Positions 46,624-59,130 are shown, counted from the stretch's first letter. The stretch: 64,000 nt of DNA from Isoetes taiwanensis (GCA_021234155.1 JAJEKV010000042.1:2729257-2793256); one strand, 5' to 3'. The notes: generated by a model not told the origin, from the sequence alone. Numbers and translations: made by a program.

Positions 46624-47450
46624 TTCTAAAACGAGGTGCACCCTGGACTACCACTCTCGTCGGACTCGTCGATCCTACGTCCCAGATCGTATGTTGGGGC
46701 CTCTGGGCACCTCTCGTTTCACTTATAGTCATTTATGATTGGAGGCGCCTATGATTTTGAAATATGAAATACGATTTTGTCTAAGGTTTTGAAATACGAT
46801 TTTGTCTAAGGTTTTGAGGGAATATCAAACCTCTATATGGCTTTGCGTAAGATTTTAGAATATGAAATACGGGGGCTCGAACCTCTACCAAAATAACTCA
46901 ATGTCCTAGTAAGACTACTTTAATCAATATACCCAGCGAGCTAATGTGATTATTTTTTAGCTTGATACTATGTTTTTTTATAACAACCCATTCAATTGTT
47001 TTAGAGATATATAGTCTATGGTTTCAGGAATTATTATTTTTACATCCATATCAAATCCCCCTAGAACCCCCGGTTATTTTGCCACAATTTCTAAACGATG
47101 TGCACCATGGACTACCACATTTATGATTGGAGGCGCCTATGATTTTGAAACATGAAATACGATTTCGCCTAAGGTTTTGAGGGAATATCGAACCTCTATA
47201 CGGCTTGCCTAAGATTTTAGAATATGAAATACGGGGGCTCGAACCTCTACTAAAATAACTTAATGTCCTAATAAGACTACTTTAATCAATATACCCAGTG
47301 AGCTAATGTGATTATTTTTAATCTTGAATCTATGGTTTTTTTTTTTATAACCCATTCAATTGTTTTAGGGATATATGGTTTATGGTTTTAGGAATTGTTA
47401 TTTTTTACATCCATATCAAATCCCCCTGGAACCCCTGTTATTTTGCTACA
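46624..47450 (-). repeat. Tandemly duplicated repeat with tRNA-like box A/box B
   Basis: Two copies (46624-47086 and 47088-47450) share long blocks such as GATTGGAGGCGCCTATGATT and ATCAATATACCCAG. Copy 1 has an extra ~73 bp and an internal 25-bp duplication. On the minus strand each copy contains a box A-like TAGCTCACTGGG (47294-47305; TAGCTCGCTGGG at 46932-46943) and, about 50 nt on, a box B-like GGTTCGAGCCCC (47234-47245; 46872-46883). This is the internal pol III promoter layout of tRNA-derived SINEs. The box pair sits about 150-190 nt inside the unit, so a SINE embedded in a larger repeat is likely. Confidence 0.5.
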
Positions 47451-49406
47451 TATAGGCACTCATTGAAAGTAATTGCATTTGTCTAAAACGTGACTGATCC
47501 ATTATATCCATACCTTCCTTTTTCATATTATAAAAAGTCATTATTACAGATCCCACCTTCATATGTTACATGCATACAAAAATAAAATGGATGTCCTGAG
47601 CATCTCTGTCATATAATGTGCATCTAAAGCATGTTTATTTCTTGTCACTCTTAAAATATCATAATTCCTTGTAGTCTGCACATTTGGACATAAAATAAAT
47701 TAGCATACATATCAAATTCAACACATCCCTCAGAAAATAACTATACCTAATGCTTGTAAAAAGATCATTCCATATGCAAAAAGATCCTCCTCTTGCCCCT
47801 ATTTCAATTTAGCAATGTATTCTCCCTATTCTACTTCATGCTTGCCTACAATAGAATTCTACTTAGGCCCAACAACGACGAGCACTATTACTAGTCAAAG
47901 TATAGTTCTAACTGCCATTTTCTAATAGATGTGACAAATCATGTTCAATTGGGTCAGTTTATTTTGTTATTACAGAGTGTTTGTGAGTCATATACAACTA
48001 AGAACATTGCCAACCAGCATGTACAACATAATAACCTACACATGAACCATTGAATACAAACAAATAATGACAGAACTTCCTATTTCATCATTGTATAGTC
48101 ACCTCGAGCCGATGCCGCATCCGTGGTAGGGCAAATCCTTTTGGGGCGCGTATCGGGGATATGATTCAAGACCGGTCGATAACTGGTAGTCCCTGGAAAA
48201 CTTCCCCTAAGCTTGATTTCGTCTTCTAAAAGCTTATGACAAAGCATGGATGTGCTTGACTCACACCAGCTCTAAGAGTTGATGGGTGGCAAGAAATAAA
48301 ATCATATATTCCACTCCGACTAATGTATTTTTTTATAGTCAAAAGTACCGTGAAAATACCAATATGGGGCTTTAAACATTTTGGTAGAAAATCTACACGC
48401 CACTTTTATGGTATATTAGAGAGACAATTGTCATTTGAAATTTATACCAAGTTTCCTTTGGAATCCACGCAATACCCACATACAACAAAGAAAGCTGTTG
48501 GAACTTTGACTATATTGCATGGGTTCAAATGCCATGAAGAAAATAGAGTACTTGAATTTTCAATAGTTGCAATTGTTTGACCTTTCAATAGTCGTAAGCA
48601 ACACTTCAAGAACTGGAAATGACACTTGTTGCATCTCCAAATCCATAAATAACACAACATGGCAACAATTCAACACTTCATGAATTGCAAGGAGCACCAT
48701 TTTATCACCGTACTTTATTGAGGCGAAAATGTAGACTCATGTACGCATGCCAACTTACAAACAAGTAAACATTATCTGCACATATCCAACACATCAAAAG
48801 TACACGCATAAACACCTGTCAACCATGTAATGCCACATATACACAACAACAATCTTTATTAATACTAAAAGGATTATGTGTGTAAGTGATCAACTTCCAT
48901 TATAGATCGTGGATGCATATGATTAAGAAAATTTAGGCGAAATCTCCATAACTTGCGTTGTAGGCAGTTAGATCACAATTTTTTCTTGCAACCTCTCTTT
49001 GAATGGGCGCACAAGAACAAAAGCCGGAGAATAGCCGGATTGTATTCAAAGCCGGTTTAGGTCAATTCAAATTTTCATTCTCCTCGGTCAATTCAAATTT
49101 TCTCTCTCCCCATTATTGGCATTTGATTCTGCAATCTTCAGATGGTGGAGGCAGCCTAAATTCTAGACACAAGCAGACTTCTATAGAACCACCGTCTCGA
49201 TCTTTCCAGAAGCTTAAAGTGGATTGATCTGGTACTTGGGTAGCCTACCGGAAAACAACTCCCATTTGTGGCTAATCAAATTGAATAGATTTAAGCTTCA
49301 AGGTACACCTGAGCAAAGCTCTCTAATCTAGAGGTTCTTATTTTTCACACACTATCACAAGCACTATGATGCAAGTAGCCAGAGTCAAGATTATGCTCTA
49401 ACCGTC
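47451..49406. other. Spacer, no gene seen
   Basis: AT-rich with short ORFs only. A slightly GC-rich stretch lies near 48100-48220 and has no recognisable content. Confidence 0.5.
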
Positions 49407-49418
49407 GCTCTGATAACA
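49407..49418 (-). other. Possible primer-binding site of a minus-strand LTR remnant
   Basis: Minus strand TGTTATCAGAGC differs by one base from TGGTATCAGAGC, the initiator tRNA-Met type site. The sequence to its right (49419-49709) could be the matching LTR, because its far end reads TGTAACATCCC on the minus strand. No coding remains support it. Confidence 0.3.
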
Positions 49419-49703
49419 CCCGACAATACCATATTGCAAATTTTTTTGGTGATGCTTCCACATCGACCCATCAAAATATATAACAATGCATACAGAAAAA
49501 CCTCTAAGTGTGAGTTTATTACTTCAAAATGCCTGCTTCTTTTGTTCTCATTTATGGCAAAAGACAATGTGCCCAGTGAATTGGCGTTTTAGTGGCAAGA
49601 GAACCCACCTGTGTTGGAATATGTAATAGAGTGCATTTTAGAGTCTACAAATGGTTTCGCCTTGAGGCGGTATCCAATTCCATTATAGAATGTACATTTG
49701 GGA

Positions 49704-50708
49704 TGTTACAGATGCTCCCAAGGGCATAGCCGGAATCGGGCCCTTGACGGACGTCCATGAGCACGGGGGTACTATTGGTCGCGATTGCCGGGCAGTTGTG
49801 ATTCAATGGGCCGTGTTGACTGTAATCAGTCTACGGTGACGAGATGCGGGGTAAATGGAAATAAAGGCTAGCGGAGGGTAATGGTCCGCTAGGGGGCGCT
49901 AATAATATTAATATTAGCGCGGCAAGAGCTAGCAGGGATTGATCGAAGCAGAAGACCCATAAACTTACATGGTTAACATTAGTTATTAATGTTAATGTAA
50001 GGCCCTGGGGGCAAATGTTATTTAAATGTAAGTTATAAAGTTAGCTATGGTTTTTAATGGTATTAAAAACGGACACATGGCATCAAATGGTTCGATGGGT
50101 CTTATGAACCTGTTATATATCAGAAACAGAATCATGGAACAAGTCCGGCTGCCAGATCTTTAACAGGAGCTCCAGTGCATGAAACCGGATCAAATAAGGG
50201 CCTGATCTGGCGGGTTTTAGGCATGCAAGACTGCCTGTGAACTCAAAGAGGAGTTCTATAAAGTCTAGAGATGGAATTCGAGCAGAATAGATGAACCGGG
50301 TTCTTGAGATTGGAAGCCGACTCTGCCTAAACCATTTGCTGTAGGATTCATAGGTCAGGCCCTGGGTTCGGAATTGGATTCCGAATCTGATAGTGTGGCT
50401 TTGAGGGCAGTCTGATTCTGCCAGAAGCGGGACCAGCACTAGACCCATAAGGTCGGTTTGCAGCCCAAGGCTGTGTAGAAGATCAAGAGCAGTTTGATAC
50501 TGTCAAGGATCGGTCAGGGTGAAGTATCCAATAGGTACTGATCTCTGGGGGATTCTCTAAAGGAATCCGGGCTTGTGGGAGTATTCTCTTAGCAGCAAGC
50601 CGATAAGACTAGTGCGGGGGATCCGGGATCCAAAGTGTGGGTGGTAGCTAGTCGGCATCAACACGCAGGCAGAGATTGTTTCTAAGGAAAAAAATTTGCC
50701 GTGTAACA
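49704..50708 (+). mobile_element. 5' LTR (1005 bp) of gypsy element 1
   Basis: Starts TGTTAC and ends GTAACA, a perfect 6-bp terminal inverted repeat, and is followed after one base by a primer-binding site. No second copy lies in the window, so the outer end is inferred from the terminal repeat. Confidence 0.75.
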
Positions 50709-50709
50709 G

Positions 50710-50722
50710 TGGTATCAGAGCC
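50710..50722 (+). other. Primer-binding site, initiator tRNA-Met
   Basis: TGGTATCAGAGCC, the canonical plant LTR-retrotransposon site, directly after the LTR. Confidence 0.85.
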
Positions 50723-50742
50723 ACACTGAACCTATACCTGAT

Positions 50743-52106
50743 ATGCCGGCTAGACCAATTGACAGTATGCCTGAAGTGAAACCTCCAGAAGACGGCATAA
50801 TACCTGCTCTCGAGGACATTCATCTGGATGATGAATTGCCCGAATTCGAGATGGAAGGGGGGGCACCCTCAGAAGCTGCTCCTGAAGCAGCTATTCCTGA
50901 AGGTGCCGATCACGTTAATACTGCAAGTGCAGCTAATGTGAATGCCGGGAATGCTTTGGGAGCAAGTACTGAGCGGGGTCCGGTAAATGGAAACTTACCT
51001 GACGAAAGTATAAGTCATATCAACCGTCTAACTAGGGAACTGAACGAGATAAGGGCAGAACAAGCCAAGTTTCAGGAAACTCTGGGGTTGATACAGGAAA
51101 ACTTGAAGAAATGGGCTGCTGAAGGGAAGGCCCGAGAACTTCGCTTGAGTAGCGTAGTAGAGAAGTTTCTACAGGTGGCTGGGGCAGCTCCCACTGCTCC
51201 AAGGGCAAGCCAGGGTGTTTCTCACGGGTTGCACGACCAGGACCTAGTGCGCCACCGAGATTAAACACAGGTTTGGCCGGGGAACCAGCAGCTCAGAATG
51301 TTATAGAAGGCATTGCTCAAGCAGAAGTGTCCCTGGGGGAACTTTCTGAGGAAGAGATTAAATCTCTAGAGCGTGTAAAAATGCCAGATTTCTATGGCAA
51401 GGATGTAACTCCAGAGCAGGCAATGCGATGGTTCAATAAAATGAAATTATATTTTGCAACCACGAAGATGGGCGATAATGCTCGACTTATGTATGCCACC
51501 CTGAAGCTGAAGGGACCGGCGGCTGCGTGGTGGAATATTCACACCGAGAATGGTCAGAAGCTGCGTACTTGGAGGGAATTTTGTCATTTATTCCGACAAG
51601 AGTATGCACCTCATTATGACCGACGGCATGCGCTCATACAGCTGAAGGAGCTCACTCAGACAAGGTCTCTGTGGGATTATGTGACGGAGCTCAGGGCGCT
51701 CTTTTTACGATTACCCGATATTACTGCAGGGATGCGCGTGGATCATTTTATAAATGGTCTACGGGATGCTAGCATTCGCACGCATCTACTGCAAGCTGAA
51801 CCTGCTAATTTTGAGTTGGCTGTTGAGATGGCCAGGAAACTGGTGGGTAGGGAAGAATCCAAAAAGCTCAGAATGTTGCTAATTGGAAGGCAAAAAGGGC
51901 CGGAGGAAATTCCCAGGTATCTGCTCCTACTAAGAAGCAGAAGAATGATCCGAAGGATAAGGATAAGGCCGCCGGGGGCAAGGCCAAGGATGGTGACGCC
52001 AAAACGGATAAGCCTAAAGGGTGTTATCGTTGTGGGGTGGTCGGACATTTTGCCCGAGAATGCACAAAGCCTCGCAAGAAAGTTTTGGCCAGCACTGCAA
52101 AGGTAA
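50743..52106 (+). pseudogene. Gag of gypsy element 1
   Basis: First ORF 50743-51264 (173 codons) has an acidic Ala/Glu-rich start and a coiled-coil-like helix. A stop separates it from the next frame (51273 on), which holds the capsid region: a plant retrotransposon gag domain with PDFYGKDVTPEQAMRWF and AAAWW. A frameshift near 51900 leads to the nucleocapsid knuckle CYRCGVVGHFAREC (52022-52063), read in the next frame. The frame breaks make it non-functional as it stands. Confidence 0.85.
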
Positions 52107-52393
52107 ATGATAAGCCGGAGGTAAAGGCGTTATCAGTTATCGCTCGAGAAGAGATGATAAGCCCTACTTCACGCTCTTATGCCGATAAAGTTATCAGATT
52201 GCTAGGTAGAATCAATGGTAGAAATGTGGTTGTTTTGGTTGATTCTGGAAGCACTCATAACTTTATTTCTACAGATCTAGCACAAGATCTAGGGCTGGAA
52301 TTGAACGAGGTGGCTCCGTACAAACTCAGTATCACAATGAGCAAGCACGGGGTGTTTGTTTGGAGTTGTTGGACAAGGAGTCCGGGGTTGTAA
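52037..52393 (+). pseudogene. Zinc knuckle and aspartic protease of gypsy element 1
   Basis: 118-codon segment with the CCHC knuckle and then a retropepsin-like active site, [14 protein letters not shown] (about 52228-52270). It is fused out of frame with the RT ORF near 52360. Confidence 0.8.
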
Positions 52394-53657
52394 CATCTAT
52401 GTCCATAGATCTAGACATCGCTCAGTTGAAGCGATATGATGTCATTCTGGGCATGAAATGGTTGCAGCAAGTTGAGCCACAGATTCTTTGGCTAACACAC
52501 ACCTTGGTTTTCAATTTACAGTCAAATGGAGTAGTTAGGGTTCAAGGTTTACCGCATGTAGAGCCTAGTAAGCTCATGTCAGCCACTCAGGCTAAAAAGG
52601 TTTTCAAAGTTAACACAAATGTTTTTTCTTTGATGTACTTGAGAAAAGATGATTTGATTGTCAAATCGTGTAACTCATTGGTGGTTAACACCGGGGTAAA
52701 CTCTGAGGTAGACCAAAGATTAAACGATCTTTTGCATGCCTTTAAGGATGTTTTTCCGGAAGAGTTACCTGAGGGACCACCACTCTCACGGGGTGTCGAG
52801 CACGAAATTGAGCTTGAACCTGGGGTCAAGCCCATAGCACATGCTCCCTACCGATTAAGTCCTCTAGAACTTGAAGAGGTTAAAAAGCAAGTGAGGGAAT
52901 TGTTAAGCAAAGATTTTGTACGACCAAGTAAATCACCTTTTGCGAGTCCCGTTTTACTTGTTAAGAAAAAGGACGGTACTATGCGGATGTGCATAGATTA
53001 CCGGGCGTTTAACAAGGTAACTGTAAAGGATAGATATCCTTTACCCCGGGTCGATGATATTCTGGATCATCTTGGGGGTGCCAAATGGTTTACCAAGATT
53101 GACCTCCGCAGTGGATATCATCAGATTAGGATTCGGGAAGGGGATGAACCAAGACTGCGTTTAGAACTCATCAGGGACATTATGAGTTCCTGGTTATGCC
53201 GTTTGGGCTTACAAATGCGCCCGCAACCTTTATGCGGCTAATGAATCAAATGTTCTCTGAGCAGTTGGACAAGTTTGTCGAGGTCTTTTTAGATGATATT
53301 CTCATCTATTCGCAAACTGTTGAAGAACATTTCGCTCATTTGGAACATGTTCTTCGGGTTTTGCGGGACCACAAGCTCTTTGCTAAGATTTCCAAATGTG
53401 ATTTCTTTAAGCAACGAGTGGCTTATTTGGGACATATCCTGCCTGTTGACGGGGTATCCCCAGATCCCGCTAAGGTACAAGTGGTACAGCAATGGCTTCC
53501 GCCGGAAAATGTGACAGAATTACGCAGTTTTTTGGGATTAGCCACGTACTATCGTAAATTTGTACCTAAATTTTCTAAAGTTGTTGCTCCTCTCACCGAT
53601 CTTCTGAAGAAAGATCACGATTTTGTGTGGGGGAGAGAGCAGCAAGAGGCATTTTGA
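52360..53657 (+). pseudogene. Reverse transcriptase of gypsy element 1, truncated
   Basis: The first frame (52360-53241) contains the protease C-terminal half (DVILGMKWL) and RT blocks [17 protein letters not shown] and [17 protein letters not shown] frameshift near 53150 moves to 53196-53657 with [12 protein letters not shown], the catalytic FLDDILIYS, and the thumb with [14 protein letters not shown]. Coding homology stops at the start of RNase H (WGREQQEAF, about 53657-53680). RNase H, integrase, any chromodomain and the 3' LTR are all missing, so the element is cut off. RT sequence and tRNA-Met primer site fit the chromovirus branch. Confidence 0.9.
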
Positions 53658-53936
53658 CGCATTAAAACCATCATTCATTTAAATTGGATTTATGTCTGTT
53701 CCAAAAGCACGCCACTTTTGCATACCCTTTTTTCAATATAGTGTTGTGTTGTGTGACATGCTGTTTTGCATTATAGTAGTGGGTGGTTTAACATCTTCTT
53801 GTTTTAGTGAGAAGAATGTGGTGTTTGATTAGCATTTGTAGATAACAACACATCAATATACACAGAACACTTTTTACATTGTATTCACTTGATATGAAGA
53901 TTACATCATGGAGGGACTAGTCCTTTCTTTGTCAAA
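53658..53936. other. Short non-coding gap between two gypsy elements
   Basis: 280 bp of AT-rich sequence with no recognised content, lying between the broken end of element 1 and the LTR of element 2. The five bases before the LTR (TCAAA) would be the target-site duplication to look for past the missing 3' LTR. Confidence 0.5.
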
Positions 53937-54522
53937 TGTTAGTCCTGTGCCTCCTGGTACAGGATTCATGCATACGACGGACCAGGTCAAGTCCAAGGAT
54001 CCTCAGGCAGGCACGGGTCAGTCGTCAAAGGCCCAGCAGAAGACCAAGCAGCAGACCACGCAGCCAAAGCCTGGGTCTGCTACCAAGAGGCGCCGCTCAG
54101 ACAAGTGACGGCCCGTCACCGCCCGTGTCAGCGTCAGCGTGATTTCAGGCTTTTCAAGAGGCACCGCCAGCATTCCTGCAAATCAGGCCTCCTTCCAGGA
54201 GTCGGCACCGAAATCAGTCAGAGTGTCTATATTGGGCCAAAGGCCATTGTACTATATATATGAGTAGAGCTAGCACATGATTTTTAGATGAGTTTTGGGT
54301 CTTGTCTCACTTCAGTTTTCTCTCGGTTGCGAGAGCTCATGTATCATCATCATTGATATCAAGGAAGCTTATCATTGTTGTCTCATTGTTCTTTGTTTTC
54401 TCTTCCCTTTCCTTTGTTTTCTTGCAAATCCCGCGTGACATAGTCCCCGGATCCTCCTGTTAGATCCAAGGGTCCTCACAGAGGGCTGTCTTGCAGGAGT
54501 TCCCAAACCCAGACCCCAAACA
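53937..54522 (+). mobile_element. 5' LTR (586 bp) of gypsy element 2
   Basis: TGTTAGTCC to CCAAACA, homologous end to end with the minus-strand LTR at 4804-5389 and identical in length. It encodes the C-terminal tail of ORF3 in its first 172 nt (stop at 54108, tail KRRRSDK). A TATA-like run (about 54250-54262) marks the likely U3/R promoter. Because U3 is copied from the 3' end, the tail shows that the parent element carried ORF3 before its 3' LTR. Confidence 0.9.
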
Positions 54523-54523
54523 C

Positions 54524-54541
54524 TGTCGCCGCTGCCGGGTC
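54524..54541 (+). other. Primer-binding site, tRNA-Asp type
   Basis: TGTCGCCGCTGCCGGGTC matches TGGCGCCGTTGCCGGGGA, the tRNA-Asp-derived site used by Athila/Tat-type plant gypsy elements, with four mismatches. It begins one base after the LTR. Confidence 0.65.
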
Positions 54542-54569
54542 TGATTCGATTTTCCTTTCTTCTGTCGCC

Positions 54570-57258
54570 ATGTCTGTCCGAAACTTCACGCCAGAAGAAC
54601 TCCTTTCCCAGACGGCGTCTCGCTTGGAGCGCCATCATCGAAGGGAAGCTGTTCGCGACATGTATGGATCTGCTTATGACATTGAGGGAGGCCACATTCG
54701 GTCTAGGGCTTAGTCGGCGCCACCCACCCCTCGTGTCCTGTCTCGTCCCAGTTCTCTGCCTCAAGCGTGCAAACATTGCTCACAGCCTCAGTCACCTCAT
54801 CACTATCAGGAGCCCTATCCGGCTCAACCTTCTCAACCTTACTTTCAGACCCCCGCACATGCCTACATCCATCATTTTTCTGGCCATACGCCTCTGCCTT
54901 CACAACCATCATCTCCTACGGGTGGACAGGGCTATCCACAAGTCTCTTTTGCTCCTCCCCAGGAATTTCCCTTCCCTACATTTCCCACCACTCTTCCTGT
55001 TTACAACCTTACCGACCTCAAAACCAATGATCAGGCACCTTCAGTACCTCCCCCTCAGTTACCCCTTCATCAGGGTCTTTCAGGCACCATGCCACCTCCA
55101 ACTCCACCTCACTATCATCCTTATCCAGTTCCTGTCCAGCCCAGCACTTTCACCTCTACCTTTCAGACCCTAAAGCTGACTTATCCTACCTTTGGCAACA
55201 CGAAAGGTAAATCATTAGACCAAAGTGCTCAGGCCCACATGGAAGAATTTGAGGCTCTGGCTGCCCTAAATGGTCATGCACAACCTCAACTGAAATTCCA
55301 TATCTTTTCCACCACACTGCGTGGCTCTCCTCACCAATGGCTTATGTCCAACAAAAGCCACTGGAAACAAGATTGGTCCGAAATGAAAACTGCTTTTCTT
55401 TCACACTATGGAACCACGGATGATGATCAACTTCATCTCAAGCAACTCAATGATCTTCAACAAGAGCCCACGGAGTCCGCCAGGGATTTTGCAGATCGAC
55501 TTCACATCCTGCTCAGCAAACTCAAAGAGTACCCGACCCGCCGAGCGGATCTTGGTTTGGTTTCTCCAAGGACTTCCTCCGGCTATCGACTCATGATGAA
55601 TACTCATACGAAGACTTTGGAGCGGGGCTATCGACCTTGTCAATCACTCCGTCAATGTTTCCTCCCGTGGCGTGGCTCTTCAGGAGCTCCCTTTCATTCC
55701 ACCAGTCATGGTTCCATGAGGCCGTTCCTAACCTCAACACGCCACTTTCAGAAATAGCAATCGGATTCGGTGCCATATCTGCAAATATCAAGGCCACTTG
55801 GCAAATGAGTGCAACTCCACCAATGGCCCGCCTCATTGTAAAAGATGCAACATGTGCAATCATGCCACGGAAGAGTGCACGCGCACTCATCCTACACCAT
55901 TTCGCAACAAACTGGTTTATCAAGTGCAAACAACACCACAGCAACAATCGCCATATCAGCCGCAACCACTGCAGGCTCAACCCAATCAACTCTATCAGCA
56001 ACAGGAGCAACAACGGGGACCCAACACACGCCCCCCTTTTGATCCTTCTAAAGCTCAGTGTTATCACTGTCACGAATGGGGTCATACCACCACGGCATGT
56101 CCTCAACTTCCACAAGTTCAGGTGCAACTTCCTGGCACCAATCAAACCACCTCAGTCCGCCTCACGGCTTACCAACTTTGGATTGCCAATGGCAAACAAG
56201 GACCACGTCCAGTTCTTCGGAAGCCACCTCGCGCGCCTCAGCAATCACGCTATCAACCAGCTCCTGCCAATCAACCTCCGCTGGATCAACAAGCACAGGA
56301 GGAAATTTTTCAGGCTCTTAATCCTCCAGTCCAGCCGTCCAATTGGGTTGGTTTGGTTTCACGCCAGACCAGGGCGTCACATCCCTTAACCATTATTCCT
56401 AATGGCACGCAACCTGCCTTTGCAGTGGACACAATCCCCCATGAAGAGGACAAAAAGGTTCACTTTGCACCTGACTTGGAAAAACTCATGCCTCATGTCA
56501 TGCCTAAAGTACGCCAAAGCATTTTGAACCTCATGCAAGCTGCTGAAGGCCGCACGTTGGCTAATGTTCATGCCACCACCAGAGCTCAGCAAAGACAAGA
56601 TGCACCTTCCACATCTCAACCTCCATGCTCTCAGACATATCCGAACATTGCTGCCGAGGTTGACCTTCTCAAAGAAGTTGCTGCTTCATTACCACGCACT
56701 CCAGCACCCGTGGATCCAGCAGATCCTTTTTCTCATGTGCCTCTGGAACTCCAAGAGGAGCTGGCCAAAATCAAAATTCCCTTAAGTTTAGCAACAATTT
56801 TGAAACTATGTCCTGCTCTCAAGGACCAGTTACCACTCCCGACAGTTTTGGTTGGGGCTGTTGCTACCTCTACACCCATGGTCCATGCCACGGTGGGCAA
56901 TCAACAAGTCAATCATGTTCAAATTGACGGAGGTAGCGCGGTCAATCTCATCACGGATAAACTCCGCAAACAAATGGGCATTAAACAACTCTATCGTGCC
57001 CCCTATGACATCAAATTGGCTAATGGCCATATCACGAGACCTCAAGGCGTCACACCTCTTCTTCACATCAACATTGGTGATCTCAGGATTCCCCTTAGAA
57101 TTTGGTGTTTGGAAGGCGGGGAGAGGATCCCGGTGATTATGAAATGTTGGTCGGAGACCTTTTCTCCGCCGAGCCAAGAGTATCCATTATTGGGCCACGG
57201 ATGGGTTAGTCATCACGGATGGTCACCTCAATGCCACTATGGACTTGGAAGCGGGTAA
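54570..57258 (+). pseudogene. Gag and protease of gypsy element 2
   Basis: Starts at ATG 54570 (MSVRNFTPEELL), with an early stop near 54711, then a Pro/His/Gln-rich region and the capsid domain in 55089-55600 (LKLTYPTFGN, WKQDWSEMKTAFLSHY). After a frameshift, three CCHC zinc knuckles follow at 55771-55812, 55837-55878 and 56059-56100, an unusually high number. A Gln/Pro-rich spacer leads to the protease site HVQIDGGSAVNLIT (about 56912-56955), of the IDGGSAVN type known from Athila/Tat-like elements. The frame breaks again near 57130. At least three disabling lesions. Confidence 0.85.
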
Positions 57259-58798
57259 AATCATTTCGGATTCGACAATCTTTGAACCCCTCTCTCCGAC
57301 ACCGATTCCGAGGGCGCCCAGAATATCTATCAAAATTCGGGCTCCACCGGAAGTACGCCTCTGTCATCCTACCCCGAATATGATGATCCTTGGGGAGAAA
57401 TGACTCTTGATCAGGACCAGGCTGTGGCTGCCTTGCTTGACCCCTACCTGGCTCCTTGCAATCGCATCCAACGTGTTGATCACTTTTCAGACACTGAACT
57501 TCCTCCAGATCCTGTTGATATACACGCTGTCATGAAGCAACCTTTGCTTGATGAAAATCAGCAACCTCTCTTTTTCACCACGCAGAGCGCCACTCCTCCT
57601 GTCATGCTTCAACCTCCTGCTCATATTGTCAAAGACACGGAAGTTATCCCATATATTCAGACTCCTGAAGTCGAGATTGTGGACGTGGGCAACAATCAGC
57701 CTGTCCGCATTGCTGCCAATCTTCCGACACCCTACCGTCACAGGGCCGTCACGCTTTTCAAAAAGTTCAAACACATCTTCGCCTGGAGCTATAGAGACCT
57801 TCGGGGGATCAACAAAACCTTGGGGGAACTCACCATTCCTACCAAATCGGATGATGCGTCCGGTAAAGATAGCAACGATGCATCGGCTCAACCCCAATTA
57901 CGCGTGATCGCGTCAAGGCAGAAATTGACAAACTCCTTGCTGCAGGTTTGATCTATGAGGTCAAACATTCTGAATGGGTGAGCCCCATTGTCATTGCACT
58001 CAAACATAATGGAAAGATCCGTGTTTGTGTGGACTACAGGAAACTAAATCAGGCCACGGAGCGTGATCATTTTCCACTTCCTTTCACGCACCGTGTTCGG
58101 AAGAGGTCATTTGGACATGAGATGTACTCCTTCATGGATGGTTTTTCGGCTACAATCAGATCTCAATCAAAGAATCTGATCAACTCAAGACAACTTTCAC
58201 CACCCCGGCTTTTTTTTTGCCTACAAGGTGGTTCCTTTTGGATTATCAAACTCTCCATCAACGTTTCAACGCATAATGCTCTCAGTTTTTCATGATTTTA
58301 TGAAGGAAAATCCCTTCTTGCAAATTTTTCAAGATGACTTCTCTGCCTACAGTTCCATGGCTGACCATTTGGATAAATTGGAACTCGTCTTTCAGAAATG
58401 TGATGAGTCCGGCATTAGTCTCAATCCCGAGAAATGCACCTTTTGCGTCACTTCAGGTGTTCTGTTAGGACACGTTGTCAGCAAAGCAGGTATCACCACG
58501 GATCCTGCCAAAATCAGTTGTGTGCTCAAGGCTCAAGCACCAGCCAATATCAAGGAGACACGCTCTTTCCTGGGCAAGGTTAATTATTACTCCACCTTCA
58601 TTCCTGGACTTGCAGCCATTGCAGATCCCATTCATAAACTCACGGGTGATGAATCCACCTGGGCTTGGAATTCCCAGGCGGATGCTGCTTTCCAACAGTT
58701 GAAGCTTTTGCTTACTCAGGCCCCGGTACTTGTTCCTCCTCAATGGGACAAGCCCTTTCATGTCCATGTAGATGTCTCTCTGTTAAGCTATTGAGCTG
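57259..58798 (+). pseudogene. Reverse transcriptase of gypsy element 2
   Basis: A pre-RT linker (57400-57900, with FAWSYRDLRGI) leads into RT: WVSPIVIALKHNGKIRVCVDYRKLN (about 57972-58050 in a second frame), then VVPFGLSNSPSTFQRIM and LQIFQDDFSAYS (catalytic box FQDD at about 58327-58341), then LGHVVSKAGI and TRSFLGKVNYY. The RT frame is interrupted near 57900 and 58140, and a stop falls at the RNase H start (58792-58794). The FxDDF form agrees with an Athila/Tat-like rather than a chromovirus RT. Confidence 0.88.
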
Positions 58799-59130
58799 TT
58801 CTTTCTCAAGAATATGATGCGCATTAATCGACAAACCAAACCGATATACGCCAGAGAAAACTCAATCTGGCTGGCGCCAACTACTACGCTACTGAGGCGT
58901 GAAGCCTTGGGTTTAATTTTCTGTGTCCAACGCTTCCGTCACTATCTTTTAGGTAGTCAGATCAAATTCTTTGTTGACCACCAAGCACTCCTTTATTTGA
59001 TCAACAAATCCACGCCCACGGGCCGCATTGCTCGTTGGGTTCTCCTTCTGCAAGAATTTGCACCTTTTGAAATTGTTCACAAGGCAGGCGCAAATCTCAT
59101 GTTGTCCCGGATTATCTTTCACGCATCTAC
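58799..59130 (+). pseudogene. RNase H of gypsy element 2
   Basis: Contains the block REALGLIFCVQRFRHYLLGS, the motif FFVDHQALLYL and IARWVLLLQEF, which are the conserved blocks of the gypsy RNase H. It follows directly after RT with a stop or frameshift at the join. Confidence 0.8.
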
